Shown here piece after piece: positions 33,665 to 45,400 of a stretch of DNA of 64,000 nt; position 1 is the first letter of the stretch; each line of letters begins with the position of its first letter. This stretch comes from Ustilaginoidea virens (lineage: Eukaryota; Ascomycota; Sordariomycetes; Hypocreales; Clavicipitaceae). A program made the translations under genes and the position numbers. The notes below the pieces were generated by a model. It made no database searches and was not told where the DNA came from. It saw nothing but the letters and a program-made list of their open reading frames with translations. Where the stretch lies: the NCBI RefSeq assembly GCF_000687475.1, contig NC_057320.1, forward strand, positions 3,906,001 to 3,970,000. Reading direction: 5' to 3'.

Positions 33665-34629
33665 GCGGCCGCCCGACAAAACCAAGCTGGCGCGAATGAG
33701 CGATCCAAGATGTCGAAAAGTGACGCCCTGGATTCAAGAGGCGGCGAAAAAACGAGGCAAAAACCCTGGACCAAAGTCACCGCTTGGTCGGGGTGCTCGA
33801 GTTGAAAACTACTGGATGATGCTGTCGTGCGCGCAGAGGCTCGAGCAAATCCTGACTGCCGTTCGAAGCTATGCTACCGATGGATGGCGCGCGTTGACTA
33901 TGTACGACCTGGTGGCGATGCGCACCTACCTGCTGGAGTCGTCTCTGGTTGCCCTGCGTTGTACACGTGTTTTTGCATCTCATTTATCCATTCCTCATCT
34001 CTGTTTTATTTCCTTTGTTCCCTTCCCTCCTTGTCCTTGTCTCTTCTTTTACGTTGTTGTTATTGCTGCTGCTGTTGTTGTTATTGGTTTTATGCTCTTT
34101 TTTTTTTCTTGAGTTATCGAGATGATACCTTTTCTTTTAGGCTTCTTCTTCCTGGCCGCGGCGAATCGTGTCAGGGTGGATAGCAGAGCACGCTCCTTTT
34201 TTACTGCGCACACCTCTGGGAGAGCTCATGCGCGGACGCTACGCCTGACAGCGCGTCTTGCCACGCTCCCGCGTCTCTTCTTTGTCTGTAAACAACCATT
34301 GGCACGCCGGATGCGCCGATTTTCCTCTCTTGTTCTATTATGCACATTTGGCGTTGAAGCTTGAACGAGCGCATGGCTTGGCCTGGGCAGCCGGGGGGAG
34401 GGGGGGGGAGGGGAGGCGGTTTTGCACAACGCAGAGGAATCAACAAAATATTTTGCACGTGGTTCAAAGACTCGGTGCCTTTGCCTTTTTTTGCTGGCTG
34501 TTCTTTAGTGCCTTGGTTGCAGACCGTGAGATGTGTTTGTGTCTCATCAGCCAGTTGCCCGAATAAGAAGGAGGGACTCGTACAAACTTGTTTAATTTTA
34601 CCAAGGGGGCTTTGTACATGCCACTGTAT
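33665..34629. other. OPI1 downstream region, no gene seen
   Basis: Holds the probable OPI1 3' UTR, T-rich runs near 34090-34112 and a G-rich run at 34389-34420. Several 60-140 codon ORFs exist in all frames with no recognisable similarity and no consistent coding character. Confidence 0.5.
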
Positions 34630-34965
34630 AGGAGGCAGCCTGGATACGTCGACGACCCGCAGACCGGAGGCGCAGTTGGACATGTACGCCCTGCCGTCTT
34701 TTGCGTACATGTTGTCGTCGGTGGCTCTGACGGGGCTCCTGTAGGTCAGGGTGTTGTAGGGGCTCTGCTTGTCCGTCGGCTGCGGGACGGCAAAAGGACC
34801 GCAGGGTGAAGGCGAAGCCGATGTGGCGGCTGCGGTAAGGCCTCGTCTGGGCCGCGGGACACGAAGCACCGACCGCGCGTCGTGGGTGTGTTCATGCGTG
34901 GGCAGCCGGCTCCGGACCTCTGCGAAGGCGGCGCCGTCGATCTGGCCGAGCGGGGAGCAAACTTC
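34630..34965 (-). pseudogene. Relic of a secreted LVIVD / choice-of-anchor-B-like gene
   Basis: Within a 290-codon minus frame, short blocks resemble the fungal choice-of-anchor-B family in the correct order. The blocks are GQIDGAAFAEV (about 34947-34915), SRLPT, THDAR (about 34890), and RATDDNMYAKDGRAYMSNC followed by SGLRVVDVS (about 34725-34640). A GPDEAL block that normally follows THDAQC is present only in another frame, implying a frameshift. In intact members about 100 residues separate the first blocks, whereas here only a handful do. I infer an internally deleted, frameshifted remnant. The similarity is from memory of the family and was not searched. The rest of the 290-codon ORF (34201-34630) is low-complexity sequence without similarity. 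Confidence 0.5.
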
Positions 34966-36922
34966 CTGCCGTCCTCGCACTTGGCTGCCGGTATGGACTT
35001 GTGCCTCCTGGGGGGCGAATGAGCCGCTGGCTACTTTTCTGGTCAAGCTTCGCTTCTCCTGCTTGGCGGCCATGACGGAGCTGCCATGCGTCTGTGATGC
35101 TGGGCGGCGAGGCTGCCGGAGGCCAGGGCCAGCACGGAGACGACGGGGGGTTTCGTTCCGTGGGCTTGAGCCGTGGATGGGAATCGAGGCGTAGGTGGCT
35201 TCTAGATAGAGACCACCTGATGCTTTTCTTGTAGCTCGCCACGATGTGGGACATTTGCCAACAAAGATATTGTCTTGACGGTTCTCATGTTTACTCTGTA
35301 GGAACCCCTACTTACTGTTGGCCAACCCCCGGGACTCTAGGTTATCATTTGAGCAGTGTGTTTGCGAAGTTGTCGCAACAAACAGGAGGGACAAAAGGGG
35401 ATTAGTTAGGTGTTTGGGGGGGGGGAAGGGGGGGTCTGCACGGGGCGTCGCTGCTAAGAGTAGGATTTTAGAAGTCTGGCCATGAAGATAAAAAAAAAAA
35501 GGATGATAGGAGGCACTGTATATGTGGTAGGGACAGATAACATGCATGTATTCTTGCGGGTAGGAAAGCAGCATGGAAGGTTGTCAGGCTAAGAAGGAGA
35601 GTTTTCAACGCAACCCAAGACAGCTAGCTGGCATTGACGGCTTTTCTCCTACAAAAGGCGCCGGAGTACCAGAAATCAGTTAGCTGAGGCCGACTATCTA
35701 GCGTAAGACACCATCATGTACCATGTAGGATAAAGGCTTTCTCTCACCCGGGATTACACCAGCAGCGCAGCACCTCCGTCACCCCTTCTTGTAGATGGCT
35801 GGTGTCGCCAGGCCGTATCAGCGGGTTGCTGCAGCCAAGCATTGCAACACGCAAGTGCTTCAAGGCCAGTAACAGAAAAGCCTGGGCAAGGTGTACTCTT
35901 GCTTTGATTCTGCTGGAGTGGCGCTGGGAAGTAGACGGCCTGGGCGAGCAATGACACCCATCACGCGATACCGACGTACTCCGCACAGAGACCAAGAATC
36001 TGGCTGCAGCAATTTATCGCCCGACCCCTGCCACAGGCGGCCCCCTGACGTGGCATGCTCGTCCACCGCCTTGCGAAACTGCTCGGTTGAAAAGTGCGTG
36101 AGCTAATGACGTCTGAACGGCACGGGGAACCGGCCGGTCGGGCAACAAGACATTCTTGACGCCGGTCTACCTGGGTGCTTTTGAATCAAACCTATAGCAA
36201 GTATTCCGTCAATCTAGCGGGGGAAAAATAGTTCATCTCAGAGAGGGGCCATATGTTGTCGGCTTACGCACTTGCTGCACTCCCTAGCTGGAAGCCGGCG
36301 ATGTGGTCCCAGCATCACTCAAGTGGCCGTTGTGTTTCGCCATGTTTTGGAACTTTTGTTCGCTGAACTTGAAGGCGCAAGTTTGCTTTACACGCCGTTT
36401 CACCCTCGTGTCAGCTTCAGCAGTAGATGATATTGCAGACTCGTCGTCACGGTATTACAAGCCCAATAGAGCCGCGCTGTATAGTGATGCCACATATCAA
36501 GTGCATTTCCCAAAGAGGCGTGCAAGGTCGTTGAACTACCTTGAGAAGAGTATTTCACTATCAAAGGCTTTCATTTTCCTTTCTAGAGTCCAGTCAGCTT
36601 CAGACTAGCAAAGCAAGTGGTTAAGCCAGATATGTGGATAAGAAGAATCTCTGCCACTTCCCGCTCCGAATCGTAGCTGCTCAACGCCCCTCGCTCCGCC
36701 GCATCATGTTTTCGTCGCGCGGCGTTTTCGGGGGCAACATCAATCCATAGCGCAATAAAAATGCTGTTCTGTGTCCTCCATCGCCTCCCGGGCTAGCAAT
36801 CATAAACCTTTGCGACCCGAATAGTATTCTGCTTCTCCAAACTCCGCTGACAAACAACGCCGACCCAAAGATGCCGCCTTGGTGTCCCTTCCCAGAGTGT
36901 TCATCGGGCTTGCCTCCTTGTT
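34966..36922. other. Intergenic region without a supported gene
   Basis: Contains a G-rich run at 35415-35435, and small ORFs such as 35744-35995 (-) and 36303-36608 (+) without recognisable domains, good start context or splice-supported extension. Part of 36600-36922 may be the 3' UTR of the neighbouring minus-strand gene. Confidence 0.5.
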
Positions 36923-37969
36923 CTAGGAGCTTCCCGCCAGATACTTGGCGACCGCTTCGATCATTGTGCTCTGCTGTGCCAGTTTCTGGCTGGTCCTCGA
37001 TAGAGTCGCTTTCAGTACGTCGATTTCTTCTTCTTGGGCTTTGATTCGTACTTCAATGGCTTCAATCCTAGCTTGCAATGTATTTGGTGCTCGCAAGGTC
37101 TTTGTAAGCTTTTGCCATACGTCGTCCTCTGAGATCTCTACGCTTTCCCTGAATCTTTTAATTCGTGGCGACAAGGGCTCCGAGTCTGCCAAGTCCTCCT
37201 TGGGGGGATTCGCCTCGGGTGTTTTGGCGCATGGCTCAAGCTTTACTGCTTCCGAGGCTCCGACGTGGGCAGCAGTGGGCTCTCCTGTAAAAGTGCTGTG
37301 AGTGTCACTGCTCTCTTCGGTAGGGACAATCGGACATGCTCTTTTCCAGTCGAGGTTTGAGTCCACCGGTTGAGCTGTTCTCGTTCCTTGCCTGGAACAG
37401 TTGTCTACCAGGTTTCCCGATACATCATCCGCGGACACCTTCGCCGTACTAATCGTATCCGCTTCGTGCTGAGTATCCGACATTGCCGACTCGCTGGCAG
37501 TAGACTCAGCGCCCTTGGGGTCTTCCGTCGAGGTCGCTTCTTTCTTGCACTCTCTCTCAGGCCCTTTTGGCTCGGCAGCCTTGTACGGCCTTTTGGAAGC
37601 AAGCAGGAAATCTCTGTCTTCCGGTTTCACCACTCCTTCATAGTGCTTGTAGCGGGGGTTGCTTCTTTGGAAGTCTTTCCACCAGTTCAGCCGACCCAGC
37701 GAGTTGGTTCCAAACATGGCTGCGAGAACAGTGTAATCAGAAACCGTCACTGCGCGCCCATTGAGCCGACGGTGAATCTTGTGCGACGATGGCGTACAGG
37801 TGCCATACGACAGCCTGGCCAGAGACGCCACCTCGACAAAGTTTTGCTTGGTTTCGGCGGTCCAGCACTTGGACTCTTGGTCCCAAATCTGAGACAGCCT
37901 CGCAGCAACCTTTGCCTCGACCACGTTTCTGGGGTTGATATTCAGGCCTGATTGGGAGGTTTCAGACAT
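36923..37969 (-). CDS. Unrecognised protein with C-terminal coiled coil
   Basis: A single-exon gene of 348 residues, starting at the ATG at 37969 (MSETSQSG). The frame is open 26 codons further upstream, but that stretch looks like untranslated leader. Residues ~15-125 form a compact, Trp-rich globular-looking region with WDQESKCW, TAETKQNFVEVASLARLS and LNWWKDFQRSNPRYKHYEG. Residues ~135-270 are acidic, Ser/Thr-rich and probably disordered. Residues ~285-345 are predicted coiled coil from the heptad pattern in ARIEAIEVRIKAQEEEIDVLKATL. There is no signal peptide or membrane segment. I do not recognise the family; the layout (folded N-terminus, disordered linker, dimerising helix) would suit a nuclear or scaffold protein. 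The ORF is well above chance length and has an antisense frame that is also partly open. Confidence 0.65.
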   Translation of the reverse strand: MSETSQSGLNINPRNVVEAKVAARLSQIWDQESKCWTAETKQNFVEVASLARLSYGTCTPSSHKIHRRLNGRAVTVSDYTVLAAMFGTNSLGRLNWWKDFQRSNPRYKHYEGVVKPEDRDFLLASKRPYKAAEPKGPERECKKEATSTEDPKGAESTASESAMSDTQHEADTISTAKVSADDVSGNLVDNCSRQGTRTAQPVDSNLDWKRACPIVPTEESSDTHSTFTGEPTAAHVGASEAVKLEPCAKTPEANPPKEDLADSEPLSPRIKRFRESVEISEDDVWQKLTKTLRAPNTLQARIEAIEVRIKAQEEEIDVLKATLSRTSQKLAQQSTMIEAVAKYLAGSS

Positions 37970-39375
37970 GATGCTGCTGTGAATGAACGCGAAGAGGCAG
38001 AGAGAAAAGTGCGACGCCGTTTCAGAAACGTGAGTCTTCTTCTTCAAGAGATCCCTTCCCGTGTTGTTCTTTTAAAAGCGCTTAGCTCGCTACCGTCGAT
38101 GATGTGACTAGCAAGAGAGTTTAGCAAGATTAGGCATGACATCGGCTGGTAGGATTCTCGACTTGTAGAGAGAAGAGAAACAGATTGAAGCATGCCAGCG
38201 ACTTGTGTGTGAGCTTCAGGCAGCTGTTTCATCACTGGCTGACCAGCTGCCACCCGGCCGCTTGGCCGTTTGAGAGGTGAAAAAACGTCAACTGCCTTCC
38301 CGATATACGGTGGATACACGGCTCGCTATTGCATTTAGATAGTAGTCATCGTTCTGCATCTTTAATCTCGAACTGGGCATAAAGAATCGCCGCTCTGGAC
38401 CTCGATCGCACATGTAACCACTCGGTTGGTATCACTCCCATGACGTTCCAGGGTATTTGAAGCGCTCGCGTTGCAGAACCAACATCATCGTGATTCCCTA
38501 GGCAGAACAAGCATTGCCCAAGATGTCGCCAACAGTCCAGTACCCATCCCGGAACACAAGTCGAAACGAATAGGGCCATGCTCGGACAAGCGAACAGCAC
38601 TGCGGCGATGAGGCTATTGACGGTGCTGCTTGGCCTGCCGCCCGACCCCTGCTCTGGCCATCGTCATGCATCGGATCATGGACCGGCCCAAAGACATGTT
38701 TCCAAGCGCCATCTGGCTTGAATAATGATTGACGTGTATATGAAATAATCCTCGCGGCCATGCCGTGTGTTGTGTCGGAGTCTTGTTCCCTACCAACCAT
38801 CGCACCATCAGCACCTGGCTGGTTGACGGCTCTGGCTATTGAGTGCCCTCCACGGTCCACGGTCTCAGACCGTTTCGTAGTCGACAGCGAGATTCCAGCC
38901 TTGTTGCAGGATAAAGCCTGCGAGTTCGCGAACTGCGCGTTTGCAAAGCAAGCACGCACTTTAGCAGCAACATTCTCCACACCAACTGCTGTCCTAGACC
39001 CAGGACAAGCGCCAGGGCTGCAAGTCTGAAACGCTCTTTCACGCATAGAATAGATTTTTTTTTCTTTTTTTTTTCGGCGCGTAGTCGAACTGCGTCGTCC
39101 ATAAAGGGGTCACAGTGACGGGGTAAAAATGAATAGGCGTAAGAGTACATACATAGATAGCATGATGACGCTAAGAGTAAGACAACGCTAACAAGAGTAA
39201 GACAATTGACGCTTCCTTGATGCCAGCCACGGTCAAAAACACCAGCTCGTCCACAGCAAAAAAAAAAAAAACCCCCGTAACCTGCCAAGTCACCTTGCCT
39301 TCATGGCTCGTCAGGTCTTCCTCACCATCCAATCCCCTATTTTTATAACTGGGAATTCCCCTGCGCTCATCCCAT
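37970..39375. other. Intergenic region without a supported gene
   Basis: Promoter side of the 36923-37969 gene and 3' side of the F-box gene. Two homopolymer patches occur (T/C-rich at 39057-39074 and A12 with C5 at 39258-39276). The 182-codon minus ORF 38498-39046 shows no domain and has antisense companions of similar length, so it is not called. Confidence 0.5.
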
Positions 39376-40977
39376 TTAGTTATATTTCGGCCACTGCGGA
39401 AACATCCCGTCTGATGACCATGGTCGCTCCTCCAATACGAACTCGATCCTTCTCTCGCAAAACAAGCTGTGGATTCGTCCCGTGTGTCTTCTCGTAGGCT
39501 CGGCACACAGAATGCGGTTTGCCTGACCATGGTACAAGACGACAAACATGGCTTTGACAAGCCTCAGCTCACCAAACTGGTTACGCCTGCCCGCTTCTAT
39601 GCCAAGCGCCCACAGCTGCGGCAGCACCGACCCGACGTGGCCGCTAATCAGCCGCAGCTCGCGCAGCCCGGGTGGCAGGTAGCTGGGCAGATAGGGGGTC
39701 AAGGCACCGGTGGCGACGGGCAAGTTGAAGTAGTAGAGTTTGCCCTGGTGGTAGCATGATTCGCTGATGCCCAGCGTTTCCAGGCGCCGGAAGCCTTGCG
39801 CCAGCACCGTCGGCTGGATGGCCCAGTTGATGGGCGACATCCCGACGGGGGGCAGCACCGCGTCAAAGTCCAAGACCAGATGCCTCAGCCGCGGCTGATG
39901 GCGTGCCAGCAGGCTCACCAGCAGGCTCGGTGAGATGTGGCCCCGATGCAAGGCCAAAAGCCGATAGTATGGATTTTCATAGGCCCGTTCCAGCACAAAG
40001 GTGAATCTCTGCAGGTTGTCCACCTGCTGGAGCAGGCTGCGGAAGTCAGCAAAGTCTGCGAGATAGCACGACTGCAACACCAGCGTCGTGAGCTGCGTGC
40101 AGGCAATCTGCAGCCCGGGCGGCGGCACCAGTATCCGGATCCAAGCAGGCTCCCGATCGAGACTCAGATTCTGAAACTCCAGGCAGCGCAGCCGCGGGGC
40201 CGAGGCCAGGATGGAATGCACCCGGCCGTCCAGCAGCGAAGCAGCCATCCCGCGCCGGGCTGCGCACACCACCAGCTGATGCAGCCTCTTTGCCGAAACA
40301 CAATACCAAGAGGAGTTGTTCGCCTTCCAGTTAAGCTCGAACCGCAGGTCCATGTAATCGGGGAATTGCATCGCCCTATGCGACGTGAGGTCGGTGGCCA
40401 CGATGCTTAGCGACTGCAGGTTCGGCGCCAGGGCCATGAGCAAGTAAACAAAGATTTGCGCAGGGGGCCGGACGAGGATCCCGTTGGAGAAGACCGAGTA
40501 CAGCCACTTCAGAGGGTGCGGCAGCAGTAGCAGGGCCACGGCGTCGACGTTGGTGAAGACGCGTCTGAACATTTCGACCGCGCCATCTAGGGAGAGGTCC
40601 TCGAAGCTCAGGAAGAACGGGCCGATTTGGCGAACCTGCTCCCGGAGGTGGCTGCTCCTGGACAACCTCCCGAGGGTGGCGACGTAGTCGGCAAAGCGAA
40701 GGCACAACTCCTCGTATCCGACCCGGTGATGGATGACGGATTGGGCGATGGCATACATCTTTGAGCAGGTAAGGGCCAAGCGCTCCAGGTCGCGCCTGGA
40801 CCCTATAATCTTGTCATCGACCGTGGCTGCTTTGCCCTTTTTGGATTGTCGATCCAGGCAGTGCTGGCAGAACAGGGAGGCGATCATGTAGAGGATCTCC
40901 GGGGGCATGTCTGTGAGGCGCGGCCGGTAGTGGGGCTCGCTGGTTGTTGCCATGGTTTGATTGATGGATTGATCCAT
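39376..40977 (-). CDS. F-box / leucine-rich-repeat-like protein
   Basis: A single exon of 533 residues from the ATG at 40977 (MDQSINQT); ATG 40953 (MATTSEPH) is an equally good start. The N-terminus (residues ~18-75) has the F-box pattern LTDMPPEILYMIASLF, then DLERLALTCSKMYAIAQSVIHHRV, which in F-box proteins docks Skp1 in an SCF ubiquitin ligase. The remaining ~450 residues show irregular leucine-rich segments such as LRCLEFQNLSL, LTTLVLQSCYL, LRHLVLDFDAVL and LRELRLISGHV, suited to substrate recognition. Sordariomycetes carry many such fast-evolving F-box genes; the substrate is unknown. The frame is open upstream to 41178, but that part reads as leader. The partner role is inferred from family knowledge. 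Confidence 0.85.
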   Translation of the reverse strand: MDQSINQTMATTSEPHYRPRLTDMPPEILYMIASLFCQHCLDRQSKKGKAATVDDKIIGSRRDLERLALTCSKMYAIAQSVIHHRVGYEELCLRFADYVATLGRLSRSSHLREQVRQIGPFFLSFEDLSLDGAVEMFRRVFTNVDAVALLLLPHPLKWLYSVFSNGILVRPPAQIFVYLLMALAPNLQSLSIVATDLTSHRAMQFPDYMDLRFELNWKANNSSWYCVSAKRLHQLVVCAARRGMAASLLDGRVHSILASAPRLRCLEFQNLSLDREPAWIRILVPPPGLQIACTQLTTLVLQSCYLADFADFRSLLQQVDNLQRFTFVLERAYENPYYRLLALHRGHISPSLLVSLLARHQPRLRHLVLDFDAVLPPVGMSPINWAIQPTVLAQGFRRLETLGISESCYHQGKLYYFNLPVATGALTPYLPSYLPPGLRELRLISGHVGSVLPQLWALGIEAGRRNQFGELRLVKAMFVVLYHGQANRILCAEPTRRHTGRIHSLFCERRIEFVLEERPWSSDGMFPQWPKYN

Positions 40978-42438
40978 GGAGGAGGAAGAAGCCAGGTGCT
41001 GAGACGAGACGAGACGAGCGGATCGGACACATGGACTGGTTGTGTGGACTCTGTTTAAGAGATGCTTGCGATTAGAGACTTTGCCAGTGAAGCGATTGAT
41101 GAGGAAGAATTTGCCAACAAACTGGATTGCAGTGAAGAGAAATGAGCGACAGGGGAAAGAGCGATTCTGCCCGAGCAAGACATGTTTGTTGCTTTATCAC
41201 GCCTGCTCCGTGCGAGAAGAGACAGAATTTAGCCCGATGCTTGCCATTTTGACCTACCTACCCAGGGAGGTAGTTGGGATTCACCAAGCTTTTCATAGAA
41301 TGCATCGTGCGTGAGCCGTAAGCCCGCTGATGGATCCAGGGTTGAAGTCGAATTAATGCAAACTACTGCGTATTGAAAACTGAGAAGAGCGCTCCGTTGG
41401 AGACTGACAAGGACCAGCAGAGCAGTGGCCAAGGACTCTTGAACCGGCCGCCCATGGTGTTTTTCCGCGGCGGCAAAGCCATATTTTGCGTCCACATCGC
41501 CTGCCTCTCGGTCAAGCAGCTCCCCATGCAGCTCAGCATGTCCGCAAAGCTATTTTCGGCGGCCATGACCATGGTGTCACCGGGTTTTTCCTGGTGTAGA
41601 GGCCGCGTCGCTTGCCCCTCAATGATATCAACGCCGCCTTTACCATCAGATGAACACTTTTAGCGCTTGTAAATCACCATTTGAACGAAAGGCTTGAAAG
41701 GTGGTGGTGGGCGGGCCTGTCTGCGGCGATAAGGCGCCGCCATGGTGATAACGTCGGGTTGCTGTTGTGAAGGTCTTCGGGTTCGACTCTGGTTGCTCTG
41801 GAGTCTGAAGTTGTTGATGGAAACATGTGGAACATTATGTACGAAACGCGTCTCACGTCCACCAGACGACCCCTTGCAAAACAGGCGGGGCCCACCAGCA
41901 GCCACCATACCATTATCCATATGGAGTAGTACTCCATACTCAGTGCAGGCCAGGCGCATCAATCCAATCCATGCCAGACAGGGGTTCGGCTGGCTGGCGG
42001 CTGGCTGCACGGCGCACGCCATCCCCGCTGTTGCAAAGTGCCAACAAGTACGGAGTACGGAGTACATACCTCCGCGGCCCCACTCTGCCGCCCTCCAACA
42101 CCAATCAATGGTTGCCTTCAATATCTGCCTGCTCTGTTGTCCGCCAAACTGATGTTCCCATCGAAACACACACACACTCACACATCGCGCCAGGCCAATC
42201 ACCCCGCCTGGCGTCCTCCTAGTGACCGACTTTACCGACCATCACCACTCCCTCGACCTCGACTCGTCTCTCGCGGCCTGGCGTCGTGACCGGCAGGGCA
42301 AGCCAAGCCAAGGCAAGCCAAGGCATTCATTGGGCTTCTCGTTGACAGCAGCTCTGGCCGCGCCTTCAAGTCAGCGCGCGCGCGCTCTACAGAGGAAGAG
42401 GGGCCATGAGCGCGGCCCGCTGACCCATTGACGAGACC
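40978..42438. promoter_or_regulatory. Divergent intergenic region, F-box gene / BUD3
   Basis: About 1.46 kb between the two start codons. Two overlapping TACGGAGTA motifs (42049-42064) and a CA repeat (42166-42185) lie in the BUD3-proximal part, followed by AGGCAAGCC-type repeats just before the BUD3 ATG. Small minus-strand ORFs (41660-42202, 41363-41572) are not supported as genes. Confidence 0.55.
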
Positions 42439-45400
42439 ATGGTGCGCGTCACCGACGACCTGGCGCTCTCGCCCGACGCCCTTTCTCTCTATCACGCCTC
42501 TGATCCGCTGCTCGGCCATCTCCCTGTCCTCATCTTCCACGGCCCTTCCACCACCGCCAACTACACCCTCAACAGCTCGCGCATCCAAATCCACATTCTG
42601 TCGCCCGCCGGCTTCCGCTCCTTCCCGCGCATCCCCATTTCGCCGAGCTCGCCCTTTTACAGCGTCGTCAACTTTCTCCCTCGCGAGATCCAGGTGGACG
42701 AGGTTTACCGCGGCCTAGCCTTTGGCCTGTTCAAGTACTTTTCGGAGCTTCCCGATGGCGTCAAAAAGTATCTCAGGAACCTGTACCCGACCCGAGGGGT
42801 GCGCCCGGGAAGCGACTCCATGCTCTTTGGGGAGAGACACGCCGCAGACTTGGTCGAGGTCATGGTCAAGAGCGAGAACACTGCCGAGGTGATTGCCGCC
42901 GTGCAGGATGCGCTCCAGACGCAGCATGTCAATAATGTGGACGTGGACCTCGTCCTCCCTCCCGGTGCCATCATACCCCTCCAACCGGCCGACTCGGACC
43001 ATGTACCAGAGAACGAGGACGACATTCTGGACCCGACCTTGAGACAGTATGGAGGATATACCCCTTTGGTAAAGTTGCTTGGCGAGCCAGTCTTCCTGCC
43101 CACCAGTAAGCTGCGCCGCGCGCCGTCGAAACCTACGTCGGTAAACCGAGCAAGGACATTTACCAGAGATCAAAAACGTCAACTTCGCATGAAGCTGGAA
43201 GAGTTGGTCGATACAGAGGAGAGGTATGTGATGAAGCTGCGGGAACTCGTCCATCACGTGGCCAAGGATTTCCGGCAGCACTCGAGAGCAAGGTCAGAGG
43301 CAAGCCTCAGTCCGTCTGAACAAGAGCTGGAAAGGTTGTTTCCTGCTTCAGCAGATCAAATCTTGGAGCTCAACTCCCAATTCATGCAACAGCTCCGCAA
43401 AATCATGGACGAAACCCAAGAGGAAGCCCTCATGGACATGGACAAGGTCGGCGCCAACATCAGCGGCTTCAACGGCTCGGGCCCAGCCCGCTCCAGAGAT
43501 CCTAGCGGGGCCCTCGGAATGGCAAAGCTGTTCCATGAATGGTTCCCGAGATTCACCAAGAGCTATCAAAACTACATCAGGGCCAGCCAGCATTTCTCGA
43601 CCCTGCTCAACACTTTCCTCGACCAACAGTCCAGCTTCAGACAACGGGTGATGCAAACCGGCGAACAGACCATCAGATCTATACTTATCGAGCCCGTGCA
43701 ACGACTGCCTCGTTACAGCCTCCTCATAGATCAAATTGTCAACTCGTTGCCCATAACCCATCCGGCTCTGCAGCCCATGCTCAAGGCCCGTGACATCATC
43801 ACCAATATATGCTCTATGGATGACCCATTGACTGACGGGACCCATGCTGCCCACAGACTTCGGAACATGGTGGAGTCATGGCCGCTGCATTTGGAGCCAG
43901 AAGGTCGACTTCTAGTTGCTGCCGATTTTGTCGAACTCGCGCCCCCGTTCCAGAGCGCTGACGAGTTGAACAACTCGGGTCTCTTGCTTTTGTTTGCCGA
44001 CTGCGTCGTTATTTTGAAGAAGAATGGGTCCAACATGACGGGACGCGATCTGCTCCGGGAGTTTGACAAGCCATCGGCAGCAGAACTACTCATTTCCATG
44101 ACAAATGCCGCTGGAGGCGCCGCGTCATACGAGTTCGCCTTTGCCGGCTGGCACGACTTGGCAGACTTGCGATTCACCGAATCAGCTGATGGGTCGCTGG
44201 TTTGGATGACGTCGACGAAGGATTTGAGAGATGCCAACTTGGGGTCGTCATTCAAGGCGAGCAAGGGAGCCACGTCTCGGTGCTTTCTATTACAAGAAGC
44301 CTTCCAGGGGAGGGCCAGTAAATTGAGCGAGGACATTGTAAAGGCGAGAATCGAAGCGCGATTCTCCGAGGCCGAGCGGGAGGATCCTTGTTGGACCCTG
44401 CGATCGGTACGCATCCAGGATAACAACCTCGGGCTGCACGTGGCAGTCTTCCAAGAAGGAGCAGACCAACTGATAGAGGGTCGAAAAGACCCAGCACCTA
44501 TCCGTGTCGTGGTGGACCATGAAAAGGGAACCAAGGGAGCGCCTCTCGGTCATTACGGAGTCGAGATCGTAATCAACCTCTCTAGCAATCATCTGAAACG
44601 AATATCAATGCTGACGACCGGGCTACACGGCAAACAATTCCACGATGAAATCGAGCTCGAGGACCTTATTCCCACCATGTCTCGCCGCCGTAAGCTTTTC
44701 CGTTGCTTTTCATCCAGCCGCGTAACCGAGTTACCATGCTGACATTGATGCTTCCCCCCCCCCCCCCCCCCCCCCAGTCATACAGCTTCTCAGCTCGCAA
44801 TTTCACGTCAGAAATACACAGCTGACGGCTCCAATGATCTCGTACTACACCAAGACTCTGCGTGGGCTGAGCTTTTCGGCAAGCAGGACTGAGAAAACGA
44901 GATCATTCCTCACGGCTTCTCCCGTGAAACTCTTCTCAAGTCTTTGGAACGGTGGCTCCAATGCCAACAATCCAGATGTCGCCGTATCCGGTACAAAGAC
45001 TCAGCAACCACCGTCGCTTCACAGAGCAAACAGCTTCCACTCCATGTTTGGCTCAATCAGGGGCAAGGACAGTCGTCCGAATACTGCAGACGGCAAACCA
45101 GAGAATCCTTTACTTCGACTCGAGCAAACATTCACCGGCTTTGTTGCGGCGCTTCAGTCCCGAAAAGGATTCGTAATTGGCCGATCACTGCTGAATCGGT
45201 CACTCGTGGACGAGCTAGCCGTCAATGACTTGTACAATAGATTCATTGAAAATCCTCTCGATTATAGAGTTGCCTCCGATGTAGGGACTGAAGTTGTCTT
45301 TGTGGCATATGAAAAGTTCCTACACATAGCCTGGGCCGAGCAGATGGGGCCGGTGATGACCACACAAGTCATGGATACGTTGCTCGAAAGGGCGAACAAG

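Noticed and set aside
34201..35073. 290-codon minus ORF as an intact gene
   Set aside because: Only a few short family blocks are present, one block is out of frame, and the C-terminal half is low-complexity; better explained as a relic.
38498..39046. 182-codon minus ORF
   Set aside because: No recognisable domain, composition unlike neighbouring genes, overlapping ORFs on the other strand of similar size.
41363..42202. Possible small two-exon minus gene (pieces beginning MAAPYRRRQ and MVMAAENS)
   Set aside because: A join can be imagined, but no convincing donor/acceptor with phase and no similarity could be found; the region is also the promoter between two divergent genes.
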